A model generated the notes under the pieces. The model had not been told where the DNA came from. It was given only the letters and a program-made list of their open reading frames with translations, and did not search any database. This document shows, in pieces, positions 12,976 to 25,508 of a DNA stretch of 64,000 nt (position 1 is its first letter; each line of letters starts with the position of its first letter). The stretch comes from Erythrocercus mccallii (taxonomy: Eukaryota > Chordata > Aves > Passeriformes > Dicruridae): assembly GCA_013397435.1 (NCBI GenBank), contig VZRG01000033.1, positions 1,299,959 through 1,363,958 on the forward strand. Direction: 5' to 3'. The position numbers and the translations under genes are program-made.

Positions 12976-15798
12976 CCTTTTTAAGTTTTCAAGACACACT
13001 CAATCATGCTGTCTTGCTAATTATTTTTACAGCCATATCTGAATGGGCTGGACCCTCAGATTTTATGGGGTATCCACCACCCTACTAGTATTTCACTACT
13101 ATACTGTGAATTTGCAGCAAGTTTACAACTATGTATTCATATGCATTGGCATACCTCTTGCCACACAAAGACACATGTAACTCAAAAGGGGGTTTAAGGG
13201 AGTAAGACAAATCATTTTATGTGGCAAAAGGTGATTGCAAACTTTGATTTTGCATTATTCATCCAGCTACAGCTAGTAAAGAGTTGTCACTCTCTATGTA
13301 ATCTGACAGCTCAATTAAATCACAGTTAAAACATAGGACCCAAGAGGTGTAAGAGAGATCACTGCCGCTGTCATGTTTACACATTTCTGAGAAATGGTTT
13401 TTAAATTAATTTCATGGATGCTTTTGTCTATGTCCTACTACTGGCAGATAAAATGCAGTCTTTGGAGAACATTTGTTATCCATCTTGCAATGAGTATCTT
13501 CTCATCATTATGAGTGGAAGGCACAGTATGCCTTTAGGGAGCTCAGACTGTGAATTAATTTTCTCTTTTGGAAACATTTTCATATATGATTCCTCCCCAG
13601 AAGAGTAAACTAACCCATCCTTTTGACTTTTTCCTTCTCCTAGCCTTTAAGTATATGGATTCAGAGCAAGAGCTGTCAGGAAAGCAACTAGAGGTAAATA
13701 CTATTATATCTTATAAACTTATGCAGTGGTAGGAAATAGAATAGCATTGTCACAACTAAACCAAAAACCTCAGGAACACCTCTGCAAGTATAGGGACATT
13801 ATAACTTTTCTCCTCTGTTAATAAGTTATGCAAGCTAATGTCCTAAAGTCGCAGAAATCTGAGAGATTTCACTGTAGATTGGCACTTACTCAGAGAAATC
13901 CACTGTACCCTAAAAATAGGGCTCCCTTTCAATATTGGTTTTCCAGAAGACTCCCACAATATATCAGATGCTTCTAGCTAATGTAATCCTTCTTTTTCCC
14001 CCTCTTTAAATAAAAAATTTCAATTCTGAGACATCCAGAACAAGAGATTCCATGTAATTTCTGCTTAATATCTTTTTTCTCGAAAACACTCATGCAGCAA
14101 TTTGTTATTCATAAAATAGTATCAGTACTAATAAAGGATGTATAAATAAAATTAGACACAAACATCTGATAATTCCTAGGGCAAGATTTATATTCTTAAT
14201 CCACAAGTTATCCCCAAAACTATATCAAGAAATCAAACAGTAAATGCTGAAATGAAAGCTGACTTTGTATAATGCAGTTTTTTGACTGTATAATAACATG
14301 CTTATTATTTTTCCACTGGGTCCCTTCCTCCTTCAGTTCACAGATTGGAAACTTCTGAATGGGAAGCTATTTGATATTTTTAGTTTTATTCTCTTTGTTC
14401 AAGTCATGATCCTATGTTTTGTTTACCACATACTAATTAAAAGTGTTATTAAAACAGAATTGGCAATTTTCCTAAGATCTTTCTGTCATGACTATCAGAC
14501 GCTCACTAGCACAGAGTTATTTTCAGAACACTGAAGATATGGTGGGTCAGCATTATTTGTATTTTGCTGATGCTGAACAAAAGCAGAGCAAAATTAAACC
14601 CTGAAGAATAGGACAACTAAGGTTAGTTGTTTCACAGACATTGCATTCATTACTACAAAATGCCCACTTAATCACCAAAGGAGATATATCTGTCTCACAA
14701 GTAAGTGGCAGATTCTGTGGAGGAAAGGTCAGTTGGCACAATTAAATAATTACATTCTTCCTTCTGATGTATTCACATAAGGACTGGACAAACTTAATTT
14801 CCTAATATTTGAGGGCCTGCCTTTGAAAACTAAAATAAAAAATTTTGATGTAATATTTCTTTCCAGTTTTTTAGCTTAAAACAGAAGTCAAATGATAAAT
14901 AGTATTTCTGCCATAGGTGTTGCACTGATGCTCAAAACTGCTGCTCTGTCTGGTGATCTCATGAGACAAAAGCAGAAGCAGACTAAAATTCATTGCATTG
15001 CAGCCCTAGAAGTTATGAATTTTCTTTTCTTCCCCATTTTCTGGCTTCTTTTCCAGCCTTATTTTCTACAGACATTAATCCTAGTCTGTCACCTCACTGT
15101 CCTTTCCACCCAGCACTGCCAAATTCTTTCCAGCTGCTTGTCAAAACCTCCCACGGGCTGACCCTTAGAGATTAAACCCCTCACCACATTCATTCCTAAT
15201 GCTTGTCACGTAGAGACATTTTATAACTTTGAGCTCTTTACTTGGTCTCAGAAAATTGCCCTGGAGGAAACTATGGTCATATCCTACCTTTCCCCAGCTT
15301 TCAACCTAATTTTCTGGCCAGAACAAGTATCTTCCTCTAATCTTGCCTTTTTCACCAAGTCCCAGGTACAAATCTCTATTCCTTCTGCTGAGGTTGTGGC
15401 TACGTAGAGTCACAAACTACCTCCACTCCAGAATCTGAAAGAGATCACTGGGAACACTGGAGAGACTGGTGTGAATTGTTTATCTTGCTTTTGAGCCATG
15501 ATTGTGTCTGAGCATGTTTTAGTTTGAAGTTTCTTAAGTATTCAGTGAAGATGCTGCCAGTATTGTGCACAGGAGTTGCAAGAATTGCAAAATGACACGT
15601 ATCATCTTCAGGCTTTAATTGGCCACTGAAACAGTTGTCTTGTGAAATCAAGCATTTTTTGGCAGATAGGAGCGATTTTTCATTAATCAGTACTCAATAC
15701 AAATTATGATCTATGAGGAAGGTCAGACAATCAGCTGCTCTAGTCTGGAAGTACTGAGTGTAAAATTCCTATTTGTTCTGTTTCAACATGACTAGCTC

Positions 15799-15820
15799 AT
15801 GGTGATGGTTTTATCACCAT
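15799..15820. repeat. Perfect 8-bp hairpin
   Basis: The arms atggtgat and atcaccat are exact reverse complements separated by six bases. It is small and isolated, and there is no sign of a longer RNA precursor around it. Confidence 0.5.
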
Positions 15821-16880
15821 TTATCAACATAGTGGTTTCACAGCTTTGAAATTTGACAACATTTATTTAGAAAATGGACCATAAACGTGGAGTTTGTTCT
15901 AAAATACAAACAGGCCTGTACAACATTTTCTCAGTTGCAAAACTGACTCCCACCAAACCTAGTGAGAATATATGTCTTAGAACATTTTATCACAAAGATG
16001 AATAACTAGTGCTGTGTCATATAATGCTCTGAGAAAGTAGTACTTTATGTATAGCTAGTAGCATTATTTTTTTATATACAACAGAATTAGAAGTAAAATT
16101 ATCTCTTTCAAATATATCTTGTAAAAATATTTCAAATATTTTCTGGGTATGTTCTAGGGAGCTAACAAGTTGACACACAAATCCAAAACTAAAGGAGTTC
16201 AATACAGTTCTAGAAATCCTGTCTCATAATCCATTCATAACTCCCTAAACCCCTTTTTCTTTCTTGTTTCATAATAGCATAATTTGAAGTGATAAACGAA
16301 AAAACTGGAACATTAAATTGACCTTCCTAAAAAAATCCCAATTGTTATGCAGTGTATCTACAATTATCCTTCTCTGAATTCTTACCATGATGAAGCTTGG
16401 AATCTAATCAGAATTGGGTTCCGGGATTGCTGAATATCACATATATCAAAATGTATGCATCAAAATCCCTCCCTTCTAATTTAGTCACATACAGTTCTTG
16501 CATTAGCCTACTGGTTATGCCGTCAAAAATGAAAGTTAGTAAGAATATGGATCATATGAAACATTGCAGTCTCTCAGATACATTTTCAAAATATCTGTAC
16601 TTTCCACTCCAGCAACCTCTACTCCTAGAAGTCCAATAAATTTTACAAGCGTGCAGCATTATATTTTAGAAGTAAACAGGTCAAAATACACCAAACTTGC
16701 CTGACCAAACAGTCACATTATGATCTATGACACCAGAAAAAGATTTTGGTAATTAAGGCTGCCCACCTATTTTTACCTTAAATATACTATTTATGGACAT
16801 TAATGTCTCATTTGGCATTGTCCATACCAAGTGCAACTCTGTCTTAAAAAACACATGATAAATTTGAAAAAAGAGTCTAT

Positions 16881-16955
16881 TGCACTATTATAGCATATAA
16901 GTGCTAATTATAGCATATCATATAAGTGCACTATTATAGCATATAAGTGCTAATT
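16881..16955. repeat. Tandem duplication, 46-bp period
   Basis: A 29-bp segment beginning tgcactattatagcatataa occurs at 16881-16909 and again without change at 16927-16955. A partial third match (tagcatatcatataagtgc) lies between. This is a local tandem duplication, probably from replication slippage, and the exact identity suggests it is fairly recent. Confidence 0.85.
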
Positions 16956-18715
16956 TTTACTGGACAATGCAGATGGAATGCTGGTTTTCTTTTATTTATC
17001 CCTTTAACTGAAATCATCACATAAAATTGCAAGCAAAATATTAAAGACATGGACAAAGAAAGTTTTGTATTTCATTCTTTCCATATAATTAAATTACAAC
17101 ATCTTACATAAATACCAAAAGCGTCCACTCTGTTATGAAACTCAGTAGTGACATGTCATTTTCCTAATATCAAGATGAGAGACAAAAAGAAATTGGTGTC
17201 ATCAATTAAATGTGACTTTTTATTGACAGAAGAGTTATCAATAATCAAACATAGTGACATAGTTTAAGCTGCATACAGCACTGTTGTTTATCCTTATACT
17301 CCCTTATATTAAATAAAACAAATCTCATTAAAAATAAATGCCTTAAAAATCCAGTGGTGTGAAACATAATGGCCTGAGTGTCAGTTTTAAGGTCCTTTAA
17401 ATTCACTCTATTTTACCCTCACTAAGAAATTCTTAAATATACCAAGCATCCTAGAAACATATTCAATAGTTCCTTATGATAGCAGCAAAATTAAAGGAAA
17501 GGAAGGAAGGACTTGGGTATAAATTTCCTAGTCTATGTGTTTACAGTGAGGAACAAAATATGCATCTGATATTTCAGATGGTCATCCAGAAAGCTGTCAG
17601 CAGCAAAGAACACTTTAAAACAATGCTGTTATGATATTAGCTAGGAAACAAAAATTGGGAAACGATGACTAACGCCAACATAACCAGGTTCCTGTAAGCA
17701 TAAGGCACTATGAGCTCAAAGGAACTGTCATTACCTACTGTATTTTTCTGTTAATTGACTGCTGAGCATTGACCAGATTTTGATCTGGGTTTTCTTACAG
17801 GCATAACTGAATAATTCAATGTAATTTGAATTTGAATCTGGCTCTTCATTCTTTATAAAGAACTAAGTCATAAAGTGACACAAAGTGGTATTTTCTTTTC
17901 TGAATAATCAACACAAAATCCAACAAGTCTGATGGTTTCCTCATTCAGTGCATAAAGCTGCACAATAGATATGTCAGAAAAGCGGATTCTTTACATGTGG
18001 GCACACCCAAAAAAATACCTATGCTCTGGTCCATTGAATCTCTTATTGTTTCCTATCATGAAAATAAATGACGACCAGAAGACTACTCAGTTAGCATCTG
18101 ATTCAAACCATAAATATACAGAAAGACCCAATTCTTAAACCACCCAAAATATTTTCTAAAGAAATAATTGTACTGGTCAAACTTCAGTTTTTCCTGAAAT
18201 TTATTCTACCTATTTCATTAGCTGCTTATTGTAAGATGAGATAAAGCCACAATGAAAAAATTAAGGAAAGAAATTGAGATATTGATCAGGAAATTAATCA
18301 AGAAAATTTAAACTACATGAAGAAATTTTATAAGTTTTACTTGAAAGTAAAATTCAGCAAAAATAAGAAAAGAGGTATTTCAAAAATAAATATTTCTAAC
18401 TCTTGGGAAAAACAGCAAAGGAAATAAAACATGGGATGTTTTATTACTGAAGTATGGTGTCTTCTGTTTGTCTCACTAGCTGAGAATAAATGCAGGTAAA
18501 GGATAGGTGTCTTGCAAATGTCTTCTGTTCCATTTTGGTCAGTATATTGTTTCAGCTCCAGACGAAGTGGCTAAACTAACTGGTTTGTAATGTGTCTAAA
18601 CATAACAGACTAGTCTACCTTCTATATCTTTTAATTAATACCAACACCACTGCTTTGCCCCCAGTATTGCAAAACTGGTAAAATCCTCCCATTTACATCA
18701 GAAAATACTAATATC

Positions 18716-19050
18716 TGTGGTGGTTTGAATTTGCACTTCAGCCTCAGAAAAACCAGACCTGTGCCACCCATCTCCACACGGGTGCCAGAAAGGAACTTTT
18801 GGCACTCAGCTACATCAGCATGCACCTCTGTCTACACAACTTTATCAGCAATTTTGCTACTTCAAAGAGTTGTAGGAATTTGCATATTCACAAAAGCCTT
18901 TATGTTGCCATGGCTCCCTCTTCCAAGGCAAGTGACTCTCAGCAGTGAGGCAGAAGATGGCAACGAGTCCACTTCTGTCTGTTCCCAGCAATTAGTGAGC
19001 ACCAACAAGATCCAGAAGAAATCTGCATTTCAAAAGTGAAATCTGTTTTG
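18716..19050. other. Unexplained GC-richer block in the intron
   Basis: Base composition is richer in G and C than the flanks. The plus strand stays open for 104 codons (18725-19039), but the translation shows no domain, signal peptide or repeat that I recognise. The left edge reads tgtggtggtttg, which could be an LTR start, but I find no matching right end, TATA box or target-site duplication. It could be an old repeat or a conserved intronic element. Confidence 0.25.
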
Positions 19051-19486
19051 TCCGGAGTAACACGTGCAGCAGTACAAGGCCCAGTATACTGTAAAGGCTG
19101 TAAACCAATTTATTATTTACAAATTCTTAGAAAATGGGCAATTCATTTCAGATGACTGCATAAGGATCAGAAGTATGCTATAGCCAATGCCAGCACCTGA
19201 ACTACAGCCTTCAGGCCAAACACATCAGTAGCTAATATTGCAGATTTTTATGTCAGAAATTATTTTTCCTTATTAACATATGAGTAGTACTAATATGTGT
19301 GTTACCAAAGTGGAGATGTAGCCAGCTTTCCCACTATGGACTTTAAATAATGCAGAGATATTTTTGAAACTGTATTCTTCATAGACTCTCATAGCTACAG
19401 CGAAATAGAGCAAATTCATCTGTTCTAAAATTACTCTTCTGAGTGTAAACTGTGTTAATGCACTTAATAGTAGATGGTATGTACAC

Positions 19487-19523
19487 AGGTGTGTGTGTGC
19501 CTGTCTGTGTGTATGCCTTGCAT
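19487..19523. repeat. Imperfect (GT)n microsatellite
   Basis: A short run of GT dinucleotides broken by CCT and CTGT interruptions. It is ordinary simple sequence. Confidence 0.6.
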
Positions 19524-20764
19524 ATATTACCTTTACAACAAAAAGATGAATATCAATTTATTTTTAAAAAGTCATTCTATCATTACCAAAAGTTAATCTG
19601 TGTAATGGAGCACGAGCAACAGATGTCTAATTATTAAAATTATGTCTGCAATGAAGGAATTTTGATCACTTTCTGTCCAGTCTGGGGGCTTCCAAAACGT
19701 GTTGTTTTTAAATAAAAAACTCCTTTTTAAAATTTCCTAGAAGATTTATTTAGAATACTTATTTTGAAAATGTTCTTTCCACAGTAAAATACTGGAGTTC
19801 CATTTATATAATAAAATATGTAAGTTCATTATAGCCTCTGCAATGACAACCTGGGGTACTGAATATTGTGTTTTTTCAGCCTGAATGAAAATTCTGATTA
19901 CTGCCATTCCCTGTGGAAAGACTGACAATCCAGCCTCCAGCAATGAGACAGGAGGATAATCTATTGTTTGCTGTTATCTCAAAGGCTATAATGACTCCTA
20001 CTCAAACACCGAAATGAAGAGAAAAGCTAATTCCAATTATATGAAATAACTCCACAAACACTGCTGCTTTATTCTAATTGTGAAGACAAACATCCAGGTC
20101 AAGACATATTTTCCCAATTAATCATGCTTAAGACATATAGACTGATGCAACCATGCACAGGAAGAGAAGCTTCTAATCAGTCTTGAGTTTATTTTACATT
20201 AAAGCTACAGAGCTTTATCCATCTAGAGTACAGTGCTTAGTCTGAAATAAACACTACTAGCCCTTTTTCATTTTATAAAGCAGAAGTCAAGGGCACAATA
20301 TGCTGGTTTTTTGGATACCCTTAAGTCCCTTCATTTCAACCTTCCCAATTCAGGCACTTTAAGATTTAAGGTTGGCTTAATAGCTAACAGTAATAAGAAA
20401 AACTCTTGAAGAGACTGAAGATAATATTGCCAAGCAAAGATCAGTTTAGTTTAAGTAACACTGCAATTTTATGCTTATCTTAATGTTTTCCATACTGTTT
20501 CCTTTCAGGATCACTTTTACCTGTAAAACTGAAATTAAATTCCCTGTGTGCTACTAAGATCAAAAATATAGCAGCACATGATTATGACACAAATTATGTA
20601 CCCTATTAATAGAGGCACAGTATTTAAATGACAGTCAATGCAGTCTTCTCCAAGAAGTGCTCAAAGAACACTGAATATCACAAACTTCTTACAATGAATA
20701 ATTTAAACCACGATGTTTAAACAATAGAAGAGTAGCATTTTCCAAACTTTATTTTATTGGAACT

Positions 20765-21255
20765 AGCCTGAAGCTGTGGGGTTTGAAGCAAAGCTAGCTG
20801 GACTGCAAAGTGTTGCTCTCTTGTATTCTGCAGAGCAGAATCTAGATGCCTGCAACAGGAGTTTGGTGAAGGACACCGTGGATACCCTCTTGACTGCGAG
20901 GGTAGGAGGTCAAAGTACTAGATGGGAGCTACCTGGGAAGCGGTGGTGATGTTTAGAAAGTATTTAAGAGTTGTCTGCAGGATGTCTAGTGGGTTGGTGC
21001 TGTGGGAGGCAAAGTAATAAGATGCTTGAGCAGAGTCAGCTTGGAGGGGGAGATTGCTGAGGTTCGTGGTTCTTTACTTTGTTTGCCTCTACTGCATCAT
21101 GCTAATACTTCTCAGGAGAAAGTGAAGCAGAAGACAGTTGGCATTACTGGTGAAGTACACAGAAGATTGTTCAATAAAAGAAGGAATTTCAAAGAAGAGC
21201 TGGTGCAACCAATTACATCACCCTACATTGCTTTTGCACTCTCTCAAACATAACT
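20765..21255. other. Unexplained GC-richer block, possibly an old degraded repeat
   Basis: About 490 bp stand out from the AT-rich intron, with GC-rich stretches such as gcgagggtaggaggtc and gggagctacctgggaagcgg. An 83-codon plus-strand frame (21002-21253) has no recognisable domain. I see no CR1, LTR or tRNA-like signature. Confidence 0.25.
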
Positions 21256-22960
21256 GAACACATATTTTTGTGATTGGATGACTGAGTGATCAGATCTTTA
21301 TAAAACAAGGCATAATTGCAATTTGTTTTCTCCTTTCTTTGAAGCTATGCCCACAACTCTTTAATTGTAAGGACTGACAGGCCAAACCTTGACTTCTCAC
21401 TCTTTCTGAGGCAGATTACTGATACAGGCAATGTATAAGGCCATGTATTTACAGCAATATATAATGCCATATAATTCAGAAAGACAGAGAGACAAAAACG
21501 AATACTGGGAATAAAAAAGTTAAACACAAGTCTTTGAAGTCAAATTTGGCCAAAACCAAAGCCCATGTAGTGCCAAGAGCAAATCCTGTGAGTTTCAATA
21601 GAAAATATCATATACATAAAAGACATCTCAAAGTTTAATGGCTCAACTGCATGCTCCAAATATACAATATTATAGTCAATAAAAATTACTATATTCAGTT
21701 TAGAAGAAACCAATTTAGATGTGTGAGAAATTCCTCAAAATAAAGGTAAGCCAAACTAACCATAATCTAGTAAAGCAAAAAAAATAGTTTCTTTGTTTTA
21801 CAGATTTTTTTAAGTGTCTTCACAATTATTTAGGAAACACCTTTATTTAGGAGGAAAAGGCCGTTTTTGTCTGAAAGTCCCCTGCAAATAGTTTCCATGT
21901 TGTTGCCAAGAAATTATTAAATTGCAAAGGGAAATTTTTTAAGTTAAGGGCATAAAACATGGTAGATTGAATATTGCAATTCTAGGCTAATCTCTTTCTG
22001 AGCTGTAAAAATTGTTACTAGTTCTCTTAGGTGCAGAAAAATAAATCTTACATACTAACTCCAAGCATTTCAGTTTAAGCCCTAAAACTCAATTACAACT
22101 GAAAGTTTTCAGCATGAAAGCTCAAGATTTAAATATCTCTATAATCAGTTCTTATTATTTCTGACTGATTCAATTCAAAATATTTTGTGCAGCTGTTAAC
22201 ACTCATCAGAGGTGTCCTCTTACTTAATCCTCTGTTGGAAGTTAGAAGCTGCTTACCATACTACACTGTAGTCAATACAATTATTTTAATTTATATGCTG
22301 CTCTAGACTATAATATTACTAATGAATAAGGACTATTCTCACAACAGTAATTCATTAATCTTCAGTAGATTAAAGTATTCTGTAAGCAGCTTTCAAAATT
22401 GGCTTTTATGACTATGTCATGCAAGATCTGTTTTGTCTCACAGGAGATAATTGAATAATGGTGGTATTTTTTTGACCTTTTGAAGGCGCAAGACAGCTTG
22501 GACTGTCAACTCAACTCCATAACACACATCAAACCATCCTTTTTAATAAACACATTATTATTTTTCTTCCAGCTATACTTACTATAATGCATCTTACTTT
22601 GCTCACATTTTATTTGTTTCTGGGCTCAGAGGATCAGCTTTGTTAGTGGGATTACATCAGTGAATTCAGTCAAGCCACTGCAGGCATGAATCTGATCTAG
22701 CAAACAATAGATGTTTTCTACTTAATTTTCTCTAAGTCGCTTTGTGAAGCTTTGAAAACCTACACAGTGTAGGTGAAGGAGCTTGGTCCTAGAGCACCTA
22801 GAGGTCTTACCCTTCCTCTCCAGTATTAATGGACATTTATCTCTATTCCAGATAGCTTGGTTTTAAGGATCAAGAAAGCTTAGAACAAAAACTGATATCC
22901 TTTTGGACTACATTTTAGTATCTTTGCTCTAGCTGCTGTAGGAAGAAGCATCCATCTTAC

Positions 22961-23164
22961 CATCGCTGTTGACACAGACGACAACAGGAACCTGTGTCCC
23001 AGGGCCACATGGCTTTTCATTGTCAGGAATGCATTCCTCCAGCCCTGTGATTCTCCAGTCATAGCAAGAGGGCTCTTCACACGGGATGGCTTCCAACAGG
23101 TGAGGGCAGTTTCCTGTTCCTCCTGTAGGCTCATTTGTGATGCGACGTTTCCTTAGCTTAAAGC
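22961..23164 (-). CDS. THSD7A: THSD7A coding exon, end of the seventh and start of the eighth visible TSP1 repeat (204 bp)
   Basis: The gene strand has acceptor catttcag and donor GATG|gtaaga. The incoming G plus GC gives Gly; the exon then reads FKLRKRRITNEPTGG and continues through TGNCPHLLEAIPCEEPSC. This is the basic strand and C-terminal disulfide region of the TSP1 repeat begun in the preceding exon. The next repeat starts with CYDWRITGLEEC and reaches CGPGTQVPVVVCVNSDG, the variant core lacking WxxW that alternates with the canonical type along this protein. The exon leaves phase 1, like its neighbours, so skipping it alone would keep the frame (204 is divisible by three). Compared with the human protein as I remember it, the segment after PTGG is about three residues shorter. 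Confidence 0.94.
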
Positions 23165-25508
23165 CTGAAATGTCCATGAAAATAACAATTTAAAATGTGA
23201 AGTGAAGCACTTTTTGTGTCTGTCTACTCCTGAATGAATGGTTATCTTTCTCCTCTGTGTAAAACGTACCACAAACACTCAGCAGAGCAATGCGTTTTAG
23301 ATAACTGGGTAGAAGAACTCATTAAAGAAGGTCTAGAGTCCTTCTTTAGTTTCAATGTTTTGAGCCTCCTCAGAAGGCTTTACCTTAAACCCCTGTTTAT
23401 CATAGTCCTGCATACTCCAGGAAGGAGACAGGGTCATTTCCTGAGCATCACTCTTGCAAGATCCATCTCATTTCATAAATCTTGACTACATTGCTGGGTT
23501 ACCATTTCTCAAATATGTTGTTTGTTTTCTTCTCAGGTATGTTCCAACAGGAATAGATTTTCAGGTGAAATCAGCTTATAAACACTTCCTTCCCCCTCCA
23601 ACCCTCCAAAATAAAATGGAAGAATAAAAAAGACAACCTTGTGAGAAAAAGCATGGAAATAAACTCAAGTCCTATGAATACATTTTCAGTAGTAAACATC
23701 ACAATATTCCCTTGCAAGCATTTAAAAATTGTGTTAAGGCTACCTAAACTCATTTTGGAATGGAGAAACTGATGGGCCTCTATGCATTGTGTCATCTCAC
23801 AGGTCAATGGCAGTGACCAAAAGCAACCCTCTCTCTCCTTTCAGGATGGCCCATTGAAAAAAACAGACTAAATACACTCAGAACAACCTAACCAAAAGGA
23901 ATGGAGTAAAGAAATACTTTATCTTCTCAAATCTTTTCACAGTCTCTTTTGTTTTATGTCAGTACTCAGGCAAGTTAGTAATATACAGATATTTTTTATA
24001 AAATACTTCATATAACTCTGTCATTTCTACCAGGACACAAACTAAACAGGAGAGTTTTCAGACACACATGTGCAAGAACTGATTCTTTGAAGGTATGTCT
24101 CTTAATTCAATTATAGTAACTATTTACTTTAAAAATACATTCTTTTTTCCTAAATTGAAGAGTTCAGTCAAATTATGTGCAAAAGGTTTAGTAAGCCTGA
24201 CATAAAAGGCCAATATAATTTCAAAAATAAAGAACTCCAATATCCACAGCAAGAAAGGATGCAAATGATCCGGAAATATGTAGAGAGACATGCTGCTAAA
24301 AGTGGGAGTGCTTGTGCAATTTTCACATCATTCTCTCAGAAGAACTGTCAATGCAGTTATAAAATAAAATGTACGATTTTCCAGATAAGAAGAAAACATT
24401 GGCAGTTGAGAAAAGATCCCTGCTCATGTGTTCAAGAATAAAGGCTTGCACAAAGTACATACTAATGTATTTCTATCAGACAGATGTCCATATCAGTCTC
24501 ACAAACCTAAACTTTTCCCCTGAAAATGTAGCAAATCTCTCAGTGATGGAACAGCAACAGAAATAACAGACTACTTGAGAGCTGCACTCAGAGGAAACTT
24601 AATCCAATAGATCCACACACTGAACTGCCTTTTCCTTTTTGAACCGATCAAGGTTGGGTCAGAGTTCCACAAAACAGCTTTGTAAAACCTGTATTATTGC
24701 TGCCCAGACAGAAGTGTAGCTGTCAGTATGCCAGAAAGCAAACCAAGCAGCTAAGCAAACCAAGTAATCACAGTTGCTCCTTCCAGTGGACATATGTAGC
24801 TGCCCTTCCTTATGACTGTTTTCAATCAAGAAACCAAGTCTGTATTCCCAGCTTTTATCAGATAATCACTTTGCAGCAATGACTAGGCCAGTTTTTCTCA
24901 TTTACAGCCAGAAGCCCACAGACTTCTAACATGAGGTTCCTGTCACTGTATTCTTGCTTTCCTATTTTGATGTCAGGTTACTACAATCTGTTCTGCATGG
25001 CAAGTTGTAAAATGTGCTGAAATTGAAACCAGCACGTATGTCATAAGCAAAACAGCATCACGTATCAACAGTGAATGGTGCCATCTCTTTGCCAGATCAT
25101 GCTTTATGGTCTAAGGATGAATTCTTAAGCTATTACTGAACTGTAAATCTTTGAATGCCTTGTACGCTACACACCTCAAAGGAGGCTTCTGTCCTCCTTT
25201 TGAGACAGTGCCAAAACTGTGATTTGAACATATAAATTGTATCCCTTTCAATCTGAGGGGAAGTTTTGGAACTAGAATTGACCTGTAAAAACTCGAATTG
25301 ATCTTGAGAGTCTAGTAAACAGGCTATATTTTTGCCAGCTTTGGTGTAACAGTGATGTCAAATGTAGTCCTAATTCAATTACTTTATTTTGATGCCCAGA
25401 GGCATCAGATACACACTTCTTGGTACAAAATTTTGTGTGCTTCCATAATCCGGAGATTTAGAAGTAGTAAATATCACCCTTAAAAGGCTCTGCTGAATTT
25501 TTACATAC
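23165..25508 (-). other. THSD7A: THSD7A intron, 2.3 kb
   Basis: Phase-1 intron between the 156-bp and 204-bp exons, donor gtatgt and acceptor catttcag. A small hairpin lies at 25178-25200. I recognise no mobile element or other gene in it. Confidence 0.8.
25178..25200. repeat. Perfect 8-bp hairpin
   Basis: The arms aaaggagg and cctccttt are exact reverse complements with a seven-base loop. It is too short to suggest a structured RNA on its own. Confidence 0.5.

Larger units (their letters stand above)
12629..13084 (+). mobile_element. Probable solo LTR of an endogenous retrovirus (about 456 bp)
   Basis: The block has the layout of an LTR read left to right. It has an inverted CCAAT (attgg, 12745-12749), a TATA box (tataaaaa, 12854-12861), and about 110 bp later an ATTAAA polyadenylation signal (12970-12975), followed by a U5-like tail. 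The 6-bp sequence ctagta sits directly before the leading TG (12623-12628) and again at 13085-13090, which fits a target-site duplication. The left end is TG as usual; the inferred right end is TA rather than CA, so the exact borders are tentative. No gag, pol or env sequence adjoins it, so it is a solo LTR if the call is right. It lies antisense to THSD7A. I cannot name the family. Confidence 0.6.
1554..22960 (-). other. THSD7A: THSD7A intron, 21.4 kb
   Basis: Long AT-rich intron between the 204-bp and 192-bp exons. Contents I can name are a CR1 LINE fragment (4356-4783), a probable solo LTR (12629-13084), poly-A and poly-T runs (about 3691-3704 and 8648-8664), a 46-bp tandem duplication near 16881, and two unexplained GC-richer blocks (18716-19050 and 20765-21255). 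Many 60-100 residue open frames occur on both strands. None shows a domain, and their density is what chance gives in AT-rich DNA. I see no additional THSD7A exon: the coding phases of the flanking exons join directly. Confidence 0.75.
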
